A DNA stretch of 38,355 bases from contig JALSQX010000065.1 of the NCBI GenBank assembly GCA_026985075.1, positions 1 to 38,355 of the forward strand, written 5' to 3'. The DNA is from Blastocatellia bacterium. Lineage in GTDB: Bacteria; Acidobacteriota; Blastocatellia; HR10; J050. A model generated the notes under the pieces. The model did no database searches. It was not told where the DNA came from and was given only the letters and a program-made list of their open reading frames with translations. Position numbers and translations under genes: made by a program. This document shows positions 1 through 8,612 of this stretch, one piece after another. Numbering within the stretch: position 1 is the first letter of the stretch; the number at the start of each line of letters is the position of its first letter.

Positions 1-133
1 CCCCCAATAACCGCCGTATCGATCCATCCGACCCCTCTAAACCCATAATCTCCGAATTCTTCACCACCCGCTCCGGTATGCACGCTCCCGTCGCGACAAT
101 CCGCGCCCCTATCCTCGCATACGAATAGACCAT
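1..133 (-). CDS. 3-oxoacyl-ACP synthase III (KAS III/FabH-like), N-terminal fragment
   Basis: Only the first 44 residues are inside the window; the gene runs off its left edge. The reading frame has the pattern of the KAS III amino terminus: a first strand (ARIVATG), then a Pro-Glu-Arg-Val-Val turn (residues 20-24) and an N-S-E-I-M segment, matching the family's usual P-(E/D)-x-V-V-(T/K)-N-x-(E/D) start. Family members condense acetyl- or acyl-CoA with malonyl-ACP to start fatty acid or related acyl chains. The catalytic Cys-His-Asn triad lies outside the window, so activity and subtype cannot be judged. An AGAGGTG ribosome-binding site lies just upstream of the ATG at 131-133. A secondary-metabolism KAS III is an alternative. 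Confidence 0.68.
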   Translation of the reverse strand, partial: MVYSYARIGARIVATGACIPERVVKNSEIMGLEGSDGSIRRLLG

Positions 134-249
134 GTGCACCTCTCGCTCAACGTCGATGCGGCTTCGCCACAGAGCTCTCGTTGGCGGCGTTCCGAACGGA
201 AGATCCCCCTCGCTTCTCACACTCAATGATCAGCGAGGGGAATCGGACT

Positions 250-996
250 CTATGGAATGAGTCTGAGGGAACCGGCTCCCACGACCCGCACGCGAATGCG
301 CTCTTTACTACCCAGTTGTTCCTCGAGCTCGGGAGGCATATTCGGATCGGGAGAGACGAACTCGGCGAGACCCTCATCAGATACCGGAATCCATCGAACG
401 CGGACGTTGGGGATCTCGGCTTGCTCCAGCGCACCGTCCAGATCCAGAGACTCCCCGCCGTTGAACATGCCGAAGAGCAGACTCGCTATCTGACGGGTCA
501 TCCGGGGCAACTCAACGCGAACGGGCGTGGCGCCGACAAGTTCGATGACGGCTACCGGAGAAGACATCGGTGATTCGATCTGAAAGCTTCGACCCGTGAC
601 GGGGACGTTCAACTGCATGTCAGTGATGGGCCAGTCTTCCGGCACGACGAGAACCGAAGTGGACAGCGTTTGCCCGAGATCTTCGAATGTCACCGACACC
701 TCCTGCCATTCCGGCTCGGAGCCGGAGAGGGCAACTTCGGCTGAGGAGAAGATCGGAACCGAGACCGAGATCTTCCCCAAACAGGGCAGACGCTGGCTGA
801 GCGTGCGGGTTTCCCAATTCCCATTGGGAAGTTGTAACCCAACCTGCACCTTGGCTCCATCGTACACGACCGGCAGACTGGGGACAGCCATGTAATGCTC
901 TCGTCCCTCGGCCGCCAGTGGGCGCACGAGGGTCAGGATGAGACTCGTGGACATGATGATGACCAAGAGCAGGACAGTGGTGCGATTCGTGTTCAT
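250..996 (-). CDS. secreted protein of unknown function, 248 aa
   Basis: Starts at the ATG at 994-996, behind an AAGGAGAAAG ribosome-binding site; the frame stays open upstream to about 1314 but that part has no good start. Residues 1-30 form a signal peptide (charged MNTNRTT, then a long hydrophobic run ending in PLAAEG). The mature part is rich in Val, Pro and short beta-strand-like stretches (for example VQVGLQLPNGNW and RIRVRVVGAGSLRL), suggesting an all-beta exported domain. No catalytic motif or known family was recognised. It lies downstream of, and on the same strand as, the other housekeeping-like genes of the 1-7.5 kb block but is separated from them by 0.7 kb, so it is probably transcribed alone. 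Confidence 0.72.
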   Translation of the reverse strand: MNTNRTTVLLLVIIMSTSLILTLVRPLAAEGREHYMAVPSLPVVYDGAKVQVGLQLPNGNWETRTLSQRLPCLGKISVSVPIFSSAEVALSGSEPEWQEVSVTFEDLGQTLSTSVLVVPEDWPITDMQLNVPVTGRSFQIESPMSSPVAVIELVGATPVRVELPRMTRQIASLLFGMFNGGESLDLDGALEQAEIPNVRVRWIPVSDEGLAEFVSPDPNMPPELEEQLGSKERIRVRVVGAGSLRLIP

Positions 997-1709
997 ACCG
1001 CTTTCTCCTTCATACACTTTTTCTGAGATTTGACGAGGTTTGGAGGGAGGACGAGGAGCGAAAGCGCGTTCGCCCATCGTTTCGGGTGGGGAGTTCCCAT
1101 CGGGGCACTCACGTTCGCCGTCGTGACCTCGGCGGCCAAAGGCGCGCTCGACCAAAGCCACCATCGGATGCGTCGAGCCGGAGCGGCTCCGAAGTCTCGC
1201 GTTGACGACGGGAAGAGAGGCCTGGAGTCGTAGCAGGCGGACTCCTGGCCATATCCTGGTCGAGAGCGCCGTGCCTGATACATTGATCTCCTCATCACCA
1301 CCCTCCGGGTGCACTCATTGTGCAAGCGCCGTGCCATTTCGTGTCAGGGAGGTGGTCGGAGATGGACATCAGGTCGGCAGGATGCAGAAATACAAGGAGA
1401 TAGCTTTTTCACCCGATGATTCTCGATGATTCCGCGCGAGTACATGGGCGAGCATCGTAACTCTTCGACTGAGAATCGGTTCCGCCTCTTCTCTGGGTCG
1501 CACTGGTCTCTCCTGGCGCGATGTCGCAGGGCGGCGACGATGGCGAGGGTCGAGAGGCTCTCGTTGCTGTCGAGTGACCATGGCGAATCGGCATGCATGC
1601 GGCGGGGAGGGAACATCGTGGATCAAGCAGAGTGTCGCTCGAACGCTCCCACCGGGGATCGGGAGGCGTCGGAGAGATGAAAGACGCCTCTTCCCGGCGC
1701 CCTCCCGGA
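997..1709. other. intergenic stretch without a recognised gene
   Basis: Several overlapping open frames cross this 0.7 kb stretch on both strands, but none has a convincing ribosome-binding site, conserved motif or protein-like composition. They are Arg/Ser/Pro-rich, as expected from out-of-frame reading of G+C-rich DNA. It probably contains the promoter of the secreted protein gene ending at 250 and the terminator of the small membrane protein gene ending at 1710, but no clear -35/-10 pair or hairpin with a T-run was identified. Confidence 0.5.
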
Positions 1710-1976
1710 TCACTCTTCTCGGGGATGACGATCTCTGTTGAGCCAACGAGGCAGGCGAGCACCGATCAATTGGCCGAGGAAGAAGGCGCCGATGAGAATG
1801 GGAAATGTGATGAATCGCCAGCCCAGTCCAGAAAAGATGCGCAGGAGGATGACGAAGGGAACCGGCAGGTGGATGGCGAGAAACCATTGGGTGGAGAATT
1901 TCCTGACTCGCGATCGCCAATAACCAAATGGCAAGTTGAGGATGAACACCAATGTTGCGACCGTCCACAGATTCAT
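1710..1976 (-). CDS. small conserved membrane protein, 88 aa
   Basis: The ATG at 1976 is preceded by AAGGAGG at ideal spacing. The product has an N-terminal hydrophobic segment (residues about 4-19, LWTVATLVFILNLPFG), a basic stretch (YWRSRVRKFS) and two more hydrophobic segments (about 28-48 and 54-73), ending in a charged tail. This is a two- or three-pass inner-membrane protein. The Asn-Leu-Pro-Phe-Gly-Tyr-Trp-Arg motif followed by QWFLAIHLPVPFVILLR looks like a conserved hypothetical family, but I know no function for it. The orthodox start and coherent hydrophobic pattern make it a real gene. Confidence 0.75.
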   Translation of the reverse strand: MNLWTVATLVFILNLPFGYWRSRVRKFSTQWFLAIHLPVPFVILLRIFSGLGWRFITFPILIGAFFLGQLIGARLPRWLNRDRHPREE

Positions 1977-2191
1977 GGCCTCGCCTCCTTACCCGCCATT
2001 CATTGTACGCCTGGGGATCGACTCCGAGCAAGCGTCGTCGCTCGACGGCGACAGTGAGAGATCGGCCACGGCCTGATCACACGGTGAAGGGGAGTGGAGG
2101 CTTGCCCAATCGGACTCGGGACTCCTGGCGCTTCGATCTCCTCCACCTGATCGAAGCGCGTCCAGATGCAAGGGCGTCTTCGCTCGGCGCT

Positions 2192-3091
2192 TCATGTATG
2201 GTCGGGCGATCGAGCCATGAACGCCAGAATGTGTTGCGCGATCTCTTCGCCCTTATCTTCCTGAAGGAAGTGACCGGCGCCTTCGATCACGATCTCGGGT
2301 TCATTTCGGGCGGCGGGGATGAGCTGGCGGAAGAAGCGATCCCCGCCCCGGGTGATGGGATCGCTGTCGGAGAACACGACCAGCGTTGGTTTCTCCCATT
2401 GAGAGAGGACGGCGCGCGCGCGTCGCATCTCGGCGGCGCCGGGATCATCGGGACGAATGGGGACGAGAAGCGGCCAGGCCCTCGCTCCGGCTTTGTACGA
2501 GGCGTCGGGGAACGGCGCTTCGTAACCGGCGATGACGTCGGCGGGAATGCCATCGCCACTCACCGTGCCTCGGCGAATCACCTCTCCGATCGGGAGATCG
2601 GGCGTCCGCTCGACGAACCGCCGCCAGGCGAAGAAAGCCTCCGGCATGGCCCGTTCGCCCGTCGGCAGGCCGGTATTCATGATCACCAGGCGCGCAAACC
2701 GATCCGGCATCTCGCTGGCCACGGTGAGTCCGATGAGACCGCCCCAATCATGTACCACCAACGTGATCTCACTGAGTCCCAGCGTCTCAATGAAATTCAC
2801 CAGCGTATCGCGATGCATGTGAAATGAATATTCGCTCTGCTCGGTGAACTTATCCGAGCGCCCAAAACCGATGAAGTCCATCGCCAGCGCGCGGTGATGC
2901 GCCGAGAGCGATGGGATCATCTTTCGATAGAGGAATGACCAGGTCGGTTCGCCGTGGAGACAGAGGATGATCTCTCCTTCTCCCTCATCCACGTAATGGA
3001 CGCGCAATCCCTCGATCTCAACGTAGTGGGGCGCGAAGGGAAAATCGGGCAGAGCATCGAATCGTTCATCAGGTGTGCGAATGACGGGCAT
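2192..3091 (-). CDS. haloalkane dehalogenase (alpha/beta-hydrolase fold), 299 aa
   Basis: Alpha/beta hydrolase with the haloalkane dehalogenase signature. HGEPTW (46-51) supplies the oxyanion/halide-binding Trp, VVHDWGG (112-118) supplies the nucleophile Asp115 and second halide-binding Trp116, SDSDPIT (241-247) the likely acid Asp244, and GAGHFLQED (271-279) the catalytic His274. The nucleophilic Asp followed by Trp separates it from epoxide hydrolases and esterases, and its length and late acid resemble the HLD-I (DhlA-like) subfamily. Such cytoplasmic enzymes hydrolyse carbon-halogen bonds to alcohol and halide; the natural substrate is not predictable. The ATG at 3091 has an AAGGAGAGG ribosome-binding site. 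It is followed on the same strand by a small membrane protein and preceded by the PhzF gene, with gaps that do not force an operon. Confidence 0.88.
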   Translation of the reverse strand: MPVIRTPDERFDALPDFPFAPHYVEIEGLRVHYVDEGEGEIILCLHGEPTWSFLYRKMIPSLSAHHRALAMDFIGFGRSDKFTEQSEYSFHMHRDTLVNFIETLGLSEITLVVHDWGGLIGLTVASEMPDRFARLVIMNTGLPTGERAMPEAFFAWRRFVERTPDLPIGEVIRRGTVSGDGIPADVIAGYEAPFPDASYKAGARAWPLLVPIRPDDPGAAEMRRARAVLSQWEKPTLVVFSDSDPITRGGDRFFRQLIPAARNEPEIVIEGAGHFLQEDKGEEIAQHILAFMARSPDHT

Positions 3092-3226
3092 GAGACCTCT
3101 CCTTGGTTCATCTCGGCAGAGAGAACCGAAATGCCCTCTCCGAGAGATGCATGGATGAAAGCGTTTCTCCTCCTCGACGCCTCATTCATCGTACGGTCTT
3201 CTCACAGTGGGGCGCGAGGAGGAGTA

Positions 3227-4039
3227 TTATTTTGCGTTCTCTACCAGGACATCCTCCAGTTCCCCGCGCAGGACGGTGACCGCCTGCCCACCGAGGATGA
3301 CGCGGTCGCCTTTGACGTCGACGCGCACCACACCACCGCGCGCCGAGGCTTGATACCCGATGAGCGCGTTCTTCTGCAGTCGTTCGCTCCAGAAGGGACC
3401 GAGACAACAATGCGCCGAACCAGTGACCGGATCTTCATCGACACCCACCCGGGGAGCGAAGAAGCGGGAAACGAAATCATAGGCCTCGGACGAAGCCGGG
3501 GCGGTGACGATGATGCCGCGAACGGGGATCGTCTTCAGCAAGGCGAAATCCGGGTTCAGACTCCGCACGACATCTTCGGACGCCACGCTCACCAGGTAGT
3601 CGAATCGATTCCGGCCCACGTACTCGGGCACGACGCCCAGCGCTTCGATGAGTTCGGGGGGCGCTGTGGTCGGCCGTTCGGGCTCGGCGGGGAAATCCAT
3701 CTCGATCCAATCGCCCTTCCGCACGGCGGTCAGAAGGCCGCTGCGCGTATAAAACCGGGCCGGCTGGTCTGACTCGATGTGGCCCTCTTCCCACAGGACA
3801 TGAGCGCTGGCCAGCGTGGCGTGGCCACAGAGATCCACTTCGGTCGTCGGCGTGAACCAACGAAGCTGAAATCCGTCTCCCTGCCGACGTAAGAAGGCCG
3901 TCTCCGAGAGGTTCATCTCCCGGGCGACGTTCTGCATCCAGCGCTCGTCGCGCGGTTCGGTGAGGAGACACACGGCCGCCGGATTGCCGGTGAACGGCTT
4001 ATCGGTGAAGGCGTCGACTTGGATGATCGGTTGTTTCAT
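3227..4039 (-). CDS. PhzF-family isomerase/epimerase, 270 aa
   Basis: Matches the PhzF/diaminopimelate-epimerase-like fold over its whole length. The N-terminal VDAFTDKPFTGNPAAV block (8-23), the MNLSETAF block with the predicted catalytic Glu46, DLCGHATLAS (69-78) and DEDPVTGSAHC (201-211) are all present; both Gly-rich phosphate/carboxylate-binding loops are complete. PhzF itself isomerises dihydro-3-hydroxyanthranilate in phenazine synthesis, but most genomic members lie outside phenazine clusters, as here, and have unknown substrates. I start at the second Met (4037-4039) because the family begins two or three residues before the first strand; an upstream ATG at 4052-4054 would add five residues. 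No strong ribosome-binding site decides between them. It lies 40 bp downstream of the selenoprotein gene on the same strand, so cotranscription is likely. Confidence 0.88.
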   Translation of the reverse strand: MKQPIIQVDAFTDKPFTGNPAAVCLLTEPRDERWMQNVAREMNLSETAFLRRQGDGFQLRWFTPTTEVDLCGHATLASAHVLWEEGHIESDQPARFYTRSGLLTAVRKGDWIEMDFPAEPERPTTAPPELIEALGVVPEYVGRNRFDYLVSVASEDVVRSLNPDFALLKTIPVRGIIVTAPASSEAYDFVSRFFAPRVGVDEDPVTGSAHCCLGPFWSERLQKNALIGYQASARGGVVRVDVKGDRVILGGQAVTVLRGELEDVLVENAK

Positions 4040-4079
4040 TCTGCATCGATGCATCGGGCGCGCGCGACACCGTTATCGT

Positions 4080-4748
4080 TCACTTATTGAGCGCCGCCTT
4101 GGCCGCCGTTAACAAGACGTCGGGATCGACGCGCACCTTGTAATTCGGGTTGATGTACTCGAAGGCGATGGTGCCATCGGTCCGGATGACGAAGGCCGCC
4201 GGGACGGGCAACAAATGATGCTTCTCTCCCGATGCCTCTTCGAGATCGATGCCCAGTTTCCTGTATCGCTCGACCGTCCGATCATCGACCTTATAGGCGA
4301 GGCCGAAGGCACGCGCCGCCGTCATCTGACTGTCGGAGAGGAGCTGATAGCGGAGCTGGTGTTTCTGAATGCTCTGGCGCAGCCTCTCCGGGCGATCGGC
4401 GCTGACGGCGATGAGTTGATAGCCCAGGGCGATGAGCTGAGATTCGATGTTGCGCAGTTGACCCAACTGCAGATTGCAATAGGGTCACCAGCCGCCACGG
4501 TAGAAGATGAGCACGGTCGGTTTCCGGGCAATGGCCGCCCTCAAATCGAACGGGCGACCATCGACCGTCTTCAAGGTGACCGGAGGAACCCGCTCGCCCA
4601 CGAGCAAGGGGCAGATCTCATGGGCCGAATCGGGTATCGCTGTCGTCCGATGATCGGATCGTTCCCCGTCTCTCTGTGACCATCCTGCAGAGAGAATCAG
4701 CAGCAGGACGACCCATCCGGTAGCGCATCGGCGCGCGTGTTTGGTCAT
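4080..4748 (-). CDS. selenocysteine-containing peroxiredoxin-like protein (in-frame UGA = Sec88), 222 aa
   Basis: One reading frame runs from the ATG at 4746-4748 (behind GAGGAGG) to the stop at 4080, interrupted only by a TGA at 4485-4487, codon 88. Protein similarity continues across it: residues 45-87 are the AhpC/TSA-type N-half (CPLLVGERVPPVTLKTVDG, then LIFYRGGW), and immediately after the TGA comes PYCNLQLGQL. The family consensus is Y-R-G-G-W-C-P-Y-C-N-x-Q-L, so UGA occupies the catalytic Cys and yields a U-P-Y-C redox motif (Sec88, Cys91). Residues 1-25 form a signal peptide or membrane anchor, suggesting extracytoplasmic peroxide reduction. Positions 4450-4479 can form a bacterial SECIS hairpin. 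Read conventionally, translation would stop at 87 residues without the active site. A Cys-to-stop pseudogene is the alternative, but no other lesion is present and the hairpin argues against it. PhzF follows 40 bp downstream. Confidence 0.85.
4450..4479 (-). promoter_or_regulatory. putative bacterial SECIS element
   Basis: Read on the minus strand, the RNA after the UGA at 4485-4487 folds as a lower stem UUGC/GCAA (4479-4476 with 4453-4450), a 5-nt one-sided bulge AAUCU, an upper stem GCAGUU/AACUGC (4470-4465 with 4459-4454) and an apical loop GGGUC (4464-4460). The loop begins 20 nt after the UGA and its first bases are G. That agrees with the general bacterial SECIS model, in which a short hairpin soon after the UGA presents a G-rich apical loop to SelB. 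Folding was done by eye only. Confidence 0.72.
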
Positions 4749-4887
4749 GCTCGTTTTCCTCCTCGCTCGACATGGCGTCATGAGTATGGTCGAATTCGAT
4801 GGAGTTGTTCTGTAATGCATCTGACGTTCGGTTCGCACCTGGAGAGCCATTCCGGGACAAGGGTGGGAGCGGCATTTGCCATTGTGT

Positions 4888-6198
4888 TCACCGCTGGAAT
4901 TCATTTTTGATGACGATCCCTCCCTTCATGACGAATTTCACGCGCTCCAGCTCGGTGATGTCCTCCAACGGATTGCCTTCCACGGCGATGAGATCGGCAA
5001 ACTTCCCCGATTCCAGTGAGCCGACGCGGTCGGACCATCCCAGGAGATCGGCAGCGTTGATGGTCGCCGCGCGAATAGCGTCCAGCGGCGTCATGCCATA
5101 CTTCACCATGTAGGCGAACTGTTTGGCATTATCTCCATGCGGGTACACGCCGCCATCGGTGCCGAAGGCCATCTTGACGCCGGCTTTGACGGCGCGGGCG
5201 AAATTGTCCCGTTGCAATTGGCCGATCTGTCGCTCTTTCTCCAGCGACTCTTCGAGCATGCCCACTTCCTTGCCGTGCTGAAGGATGAAGTCATCGTTAT
5301 AGATGTCCATGACTAGGTAGGTCCCATACTGTTTGGCCAGCTCGATGCCTTCGTCGTCGATCAGGCTGGCGTGCTCGATGGAATCGACGCCGGCGCGAAT
5401 GGCCGCTTTGATCCCTTCTGCGCCATGAGCGTGAGCGGCGACTTTTCGTCCCAGCTTATGTGCTTCCTCGACGATGGCGCGCATTTCTTCGAGCGTGTAT
5501 TGCTGGGTTCCCGGTTGATCGCCCTTGGAGAGCACGCCGCCGGTGGCGCAGATTTTGATGAGGTCGGCGCCATACTTGACGACTTCGCGAACCTTAGCGC
5601 GCGCCGCCCACGGTCCATCGGCCACGCCTTGGGCTGTGTAATCGAATTCGGGCGCCAGCAGATTGACGTCGCAGTGTCCGCCGGTGATGCCCAGCGCCGG
5701 TCCAGAGACGAGCAGGCGCGGCCCGATGATATCCCCGTCATTGATGGCGTCGCGGAGGGCGACATCGGCGTAACCGGCGGCTCCGACGTTGCGCACGGTG
5801 GTGAATCCGGCCTCCAACGTCCGACGGGCGTTCCTCGCTCCGATGAGCGCTCGGCGAGGAACCGAGATGCCCAGCGCCGCATAACCCGCATGTTCCGGAT
5901 CTCCCGTCAGATGATCGTGGCAATCGATGAGGCCGGGCAGCACGGTGGCCTGACCGAGGTCGATCACTCGGGCATCCTCAGGCGCGTGCGGTTGAACGAC
6001 GTCGGCCGGCCCAACCTCTTTGATGCGCTCGCCTTCGATGAGAATGGCTTGATCCTCGAGCAGGCGTCCTCGTTTCACATCGAGCAGGCGACCGGCTTTG
6101 ATGAGCGTGATCGGCGATTTGCCCTCATTGGCTTGCTGTGCTTGAAGAGTCGTGCAGGCGAGACATATGATGAATGCGAGGAGCACAACGCGTTTCAT
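4888..6198 (-). CDS. secreted metal-dependent amidohydrolase, 436 aa
   Basis: The ATG at 6196-6198 has an AAGGAGGTG ribosome-binding site. Residues 1-20 are a signal peptide ending ACTTLQA|QQ. The mature protein is a complete amidohydrolase of the imidazolonepropionase-like group. The N-terminal beta-sandwich (about 30-88) leads to PGLIDCHDHL with metal ligands His94 and His96, a probable carboxylated Lys215 (DLIKICATGG), AHAHG with His256/His258, SIEHASL with His276, and the catalytic FGTDGG Asp348. The C-terminal segment returns to the beta-sandwich (GSLESGKFADLIAVEGNPL). Exported members typically cleave amide or peptide bonds, such as Xaa-Pro dipeptides; the substrate here is unknown. A 26-bp palindrome lies 24 bp upstream of the start, within its leader or promoter. 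The selenoprotein gene begins 140 bp downstream on the same strand. Confidence 0.9.
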   Translation of the reverse strand: MKRVVLLAFIICLACTTLQAQQANEGKSPITLIKAGRLLDVKRGRLLEDQAILIEGERIKEVGPADVVQPHAPEDARVIDLGQATVLPGLIDCHDHLTGDPEHAGYAALGISVPRRALIGARNARRTLEAGFTTVRNVGAAGYADVALRDAINDGDIIGPRLLVSGPALGITGGHCDVNLLAPEFDYTAQGVADGPWAARAKVREVVKYGADLIKICATGGVLSKGDQPGTQQYTLEEMRAIVEEAHKLGRKVAAHAHGAEGIKAAIRAGVDSIEHASLIDDEGIELAKQYGTYLVMDIYNDDFILQHGKEVGMLEESLEKERQIGQLQRDNFARAVKAGVKMAFGTDGGVYPHGDNAKQFAYMVKYGMTPLDAIRAATINAADLLGWSDRVGSLESGKFADLIAVEGNPLEDITELERVKFVMKGGIVIKNEFQR

Positions 6199-6221
6199 TT
6201 GGCACACCTCCTTCATAGCGA

Positions 6222-6247
6222 GTGGCGCAAGATGGCATCTTGCGTTC
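6222..6247. repeat. REP-like palindrome, copy 1
   Basis: Begins GTGGCGCA and contains the perfect inverted repeat CGCAAGATG-G-CATCTTGCG. The same sequence occurs in opposite orientation at 7845-7871, and two related palindromes with the same eight-base head lie at 14671-14734. It sits in the leader of the amidohydrolase gene, so it could act as an operator, but its recurrence at unrelated places favours a dispersed repeat. Confidence 0.7.
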
Positions 6248-6478
6248 CATTCCCCCGACTTCCTTTTCGCCCCCTCGGTGTGACTCGCCAAGCCATAGGT
6301 CACTCCTTCGGGACATCGTCGGGGGTAGGGAATCATCTATCATATCGAACACGGATATTTCAAGGAGAAAGATGTGTTTTGAGGGCGCAGCTTGAGGAGC
6401 GTCATCGGGGGAATCGATGATTGGCGTTCTCATGACATCGGGCGAAGACCGGGAGGACGATACTCTGAGCTGGACCGC

Positions 6479-7549
6479 CTATGGCTGCTCGTCAACTTCG
6501 GTCATGGCCGCGCGTCGCTCGTCGAATTCGATGGCCACTTTCTCGTCGGCTTGGATGAGCTCTTCGATATTCACTTTGGCGAAGTCAATGACGCCCATAT
6601 CGGCGAATGCCTTCTGGATGCGCGGTCCCCACAGACCGATATCTTTCAACGTGGGCACGATGCGGGTGAACAATCGCTTTTGATATTCCCGCATGAGCGC
6701 CGATTGGCGAACGTAGGCGACGCAGGCTCTGGTATCCAGACCCAGCGTCTCCCACACTTCTTCACCCAGAAAACGATCGCGCATGAGGTAGCAGGCGTCC
6801 ACGGCGAATTCTTCCCGTTCGTCGCGCTCTTTTTGCGTGAGATGAGGATAATAATCGCGCAGAGCGAGTCGACCGAAAGCCACGTGGCGCGCTTCATCTT
6901 CCATAACGTAAGCGGTGATGGCTCGACCGAGCGGTTCGGTGGCCAGATCGCGGATGGTGCCGAACGCGGCTAAGGCCAATCCTTCGATGATGACCTGCAT
7001 GGCCAGATAGGTGAAATCCCAACGGGCATCGGTGATGGCCTGATCGAGCAACGTCTTGAGATGTGGATTGATGGGATAGAAGAGTTGTAGCTTTTCGCTG
7101 AGGTACCGCGCGTAGACTTCCACGTGCCGGGCTTCATCGACGACCTGCGTCGCCGCATAGAATTTGGCATCCAGATCGGGGACGGTCTGAACAATCTTGG
7201 CGGCGCAGATGAGTGCTCCTTGTTCGCCGTGGAGGAATTGCGAGAAGCGCCAGGCGTCCAGGTGCCGACGAACGCGCCCTTTTTCTTTTTCGGTCAGCTT
7301 GTCCCAGACGTCCGAGCCATAGATGGGCACGAAGACATCGGGGAAACCGAGAGGATTGGATGGATCGACGTCGGGGGACCAGTCGATACGCTGGCTGGCG
7401 TTCCATTGTTTGGCTTTTCCTTTCTCGTACAGCTTGAGCAGTGACTCGCGACCACCATCGTAATCCCAGTTGAAAATAGTGGTGGCGTCCGATACCGGGA
7501 TCGCCCATTGGGTATGATCTGGAGGGATCGTGTAGGTTCGGGTCCGCAT
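6479..7549 (-). CDS. ferritin-like di-iron protein, 356 aa
   Basis: The ATG at 7547-7549 follows AAGGAGAAATCCCT. The central four-helix region carries a complete set of carboxylate-bridged di-iron ligands: Glu109 (LHGEQGA), Glu139 and His142 in the first DEARH, Glu189 (VIIEG) and Glu219 and His222 in the second DEARH. Two E-x-x-H motifs plus two single Glu residues are the layout of ferritin-like oxidases and oxygenases such as ribonucleotide reductase R2, AurF and acyl-ACP desaturases. The protein is longer than ferritins and has N- and C-terminal extensions (about 1-95 and 245-356) that I cannot assign. A soluble di-iron oxidase or N-oxygenase is likely; the substrate is unknown. It is the first gene of the minus-strand block, about 280 bp upstream of the amidohydrolase. 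Confidence 0.82.
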   Translation of the reverse strand: MRTRTYTIPPDHTQWAIPVSDATTIFNWDYDGGRESLLKLYEKGKAKQWNASQRIDWSPDVDPSNPLGFPDVFVPIYGSDVWDKLTEKEKGRVRRHLDAWRFSQFLHGEQGALICAAKIVQTVPDLDAKFYAATQVVDEARHVEVYARYLSEKLQLFYPINPHLKTLLDQAITDARWDFTYLAMQVIIEGLALAAFGTIRDLATEPLGRAITAYVMEDEARHVAFGRLALRDYYPHLTQKERDEREEFAVDACYLMRDRFLGEEVWETLGLDTRACVAYVRQSALMREYQKRLFTRIVPTLKDIGLWGPRIQKAFADMGVIDFAKVNIEELIQADEKVAIEFDERRAAMTEVDEQP

Positions 7550-7844
7550 AGGGATTTCTCCTTGGCGTGCTCCTCGTTCCTTCATCACGCGATGTGCGCC
7601 GAGAAGGCGTGACTCATCATACTCGGTCATTCGCAAACGGGTCAAGGTTGATCGCCCGGTCCGACGACAGGAGGGTTAAGGACGTCGGATTCGCTAGCAA
7701 TGAGTATTGGAATCTCACTGGTGGGCGCTGAGCGTGTAAAGGAGAGACCTCGTCGCTCGACGGCGGGGAGACGTCATGCTCTCGGCCGAGAGACGGAGAA
7801 GTCGCTCATGGCTCTGCGGGCTACACGGCGAGGATGAAAGGGAT

Positions 7845-7871
7845 GTTGCGCAAGATGCCATCTTGCGCCAC
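7845..7871. repeat. REP-like palindrome, copy 2 (inverted relative to copy 1)
   Basis: The reverse complement reads GTGGCGCAAGATGGCATCTT followed by GCGCAAC and is identical to the 6222-6247 copy across the head, both palindrome arms and the centre. It lies in non-coding DNA, which supports a mobile or dispersed palindrome rather than a gene-specific operator. Confidence 0.7.
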
Positions 7872-8005
7872 CTTCACCAGCATGACTATACGGCAGTGCA
7901 ACGGCATTCTCTTGACATTCGCCGCCGGTTTGGTCCCCTCAGGTCCCGGAGCTGGTCTCCGGAGATCCTTACTTCCATCGCTATCTGAGCTCCCAACTGA
8001 CGCCT

Positions 8006-8026
8006 CCCCGCAGACGAGCTGCGGGG
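8006..8026. other. perfect hairpin of unknown role
   Basis: CCCCGCAG and CTGCGGGG flank an ACGAG loop (8-bp arms). No U-run follows on either strand and no gene ends nearby, so a terminator role is not supported. Confidence 0.3.
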
Positions 8027-8459
8027 CTTCTCCGAGGTCGGCGTCCATCCCGCTTGGAGCTGTGCCGATCTGTGTCCTATTCGAGATGGGATCGAGTTAG
8101 GGGAAGGCCCTGTCTCCATGCTCCGAAGCGCGCTCCGTGACCCTCTTCCTCCTGAGATGAGGAATTTTCGAATGTCTGAATCTTGATTGACTCGGGTATT
8201 GGAGTCTTGATAGGATTCCAAGGAGGTATTGTATCCATGGGGACATGTACATGTTCGTGGCGAATAGTGCACCGGCTTGGAATCGATGGGACGAAGCTCG
8301 ACGCGGAATGATCGATCGCAACGTGATGGTGACGGAGTTGGGGAAGGACGCACAACCGAAAGACGATTCCAGCGGAGAGATCCGTCACGGCGGCAGCTTG
8401 TTTGAATTGCTCTGGACCCGTGTTTGGGAAGGGCCCGTCAATTCGAAGAATGATCGAAG

Positions 8460-8612
8460 CAGATCGATAGGGCGGCGCACACCTTGCCTTTCTGGTTCAT
8501 GACCTGCATGCAGCTCATGGTCGCGCTCGCATCCTTATGCTCGAGGAGTTCATGCACAGTTCGGATGTCATACCCGGCTTTCCGGAGATGCACCGCGAGG
8601 TGTGAGAAAAAT
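8460..8612 (-). pseudogene. integron-type tyrosine recombinase, C-terminal remnant 1
   Basis: The minus strand encodes a continuous but degenerate recombinase tail: [18 protein letters not shown], then HELLEHKDASATMSCMQVMN. It aligns with the second remnant at 17.6 kb ([20 protein letters not shown], then [14 protein letters not shown]) and with the IntI/XerD box II, where the usual form is [21 protein letters not shown] followed by a nucleophile Tyr in TTMIYTH. Here the nucleophile position is Cys and the GH of box II has become EH, so it cannot be active. No N-terminal part was found. About 70 bp beyond the coding end also resemble the flank of remnant 2, showing that the two are related copies. 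The small plus-strand genes starting at 9004 lie on its 5' side, the usual position of integron cassettes. Confidence 0.72.

Larger units (their letters stand above)
7550..8459. other. intergenic stretch without an intact gene
   Basis: This 0.9 kb holds the promoter side of the di-iron protein gene, a REP-like palindrome (7845-7871) and a hairpin (8006-8026). Open frames on both strands are Arg/Ser/Pro-rich and show no start signals or motifs. It forms the boundary between the well-preserved minus-strand block and the accessory region. Confidence 0.5.

Noticed and set aside
8006-8026. Hairpin as an intrinsic terminator
   Set aside because: No T-run follows on either strand and no gene ends nearby.
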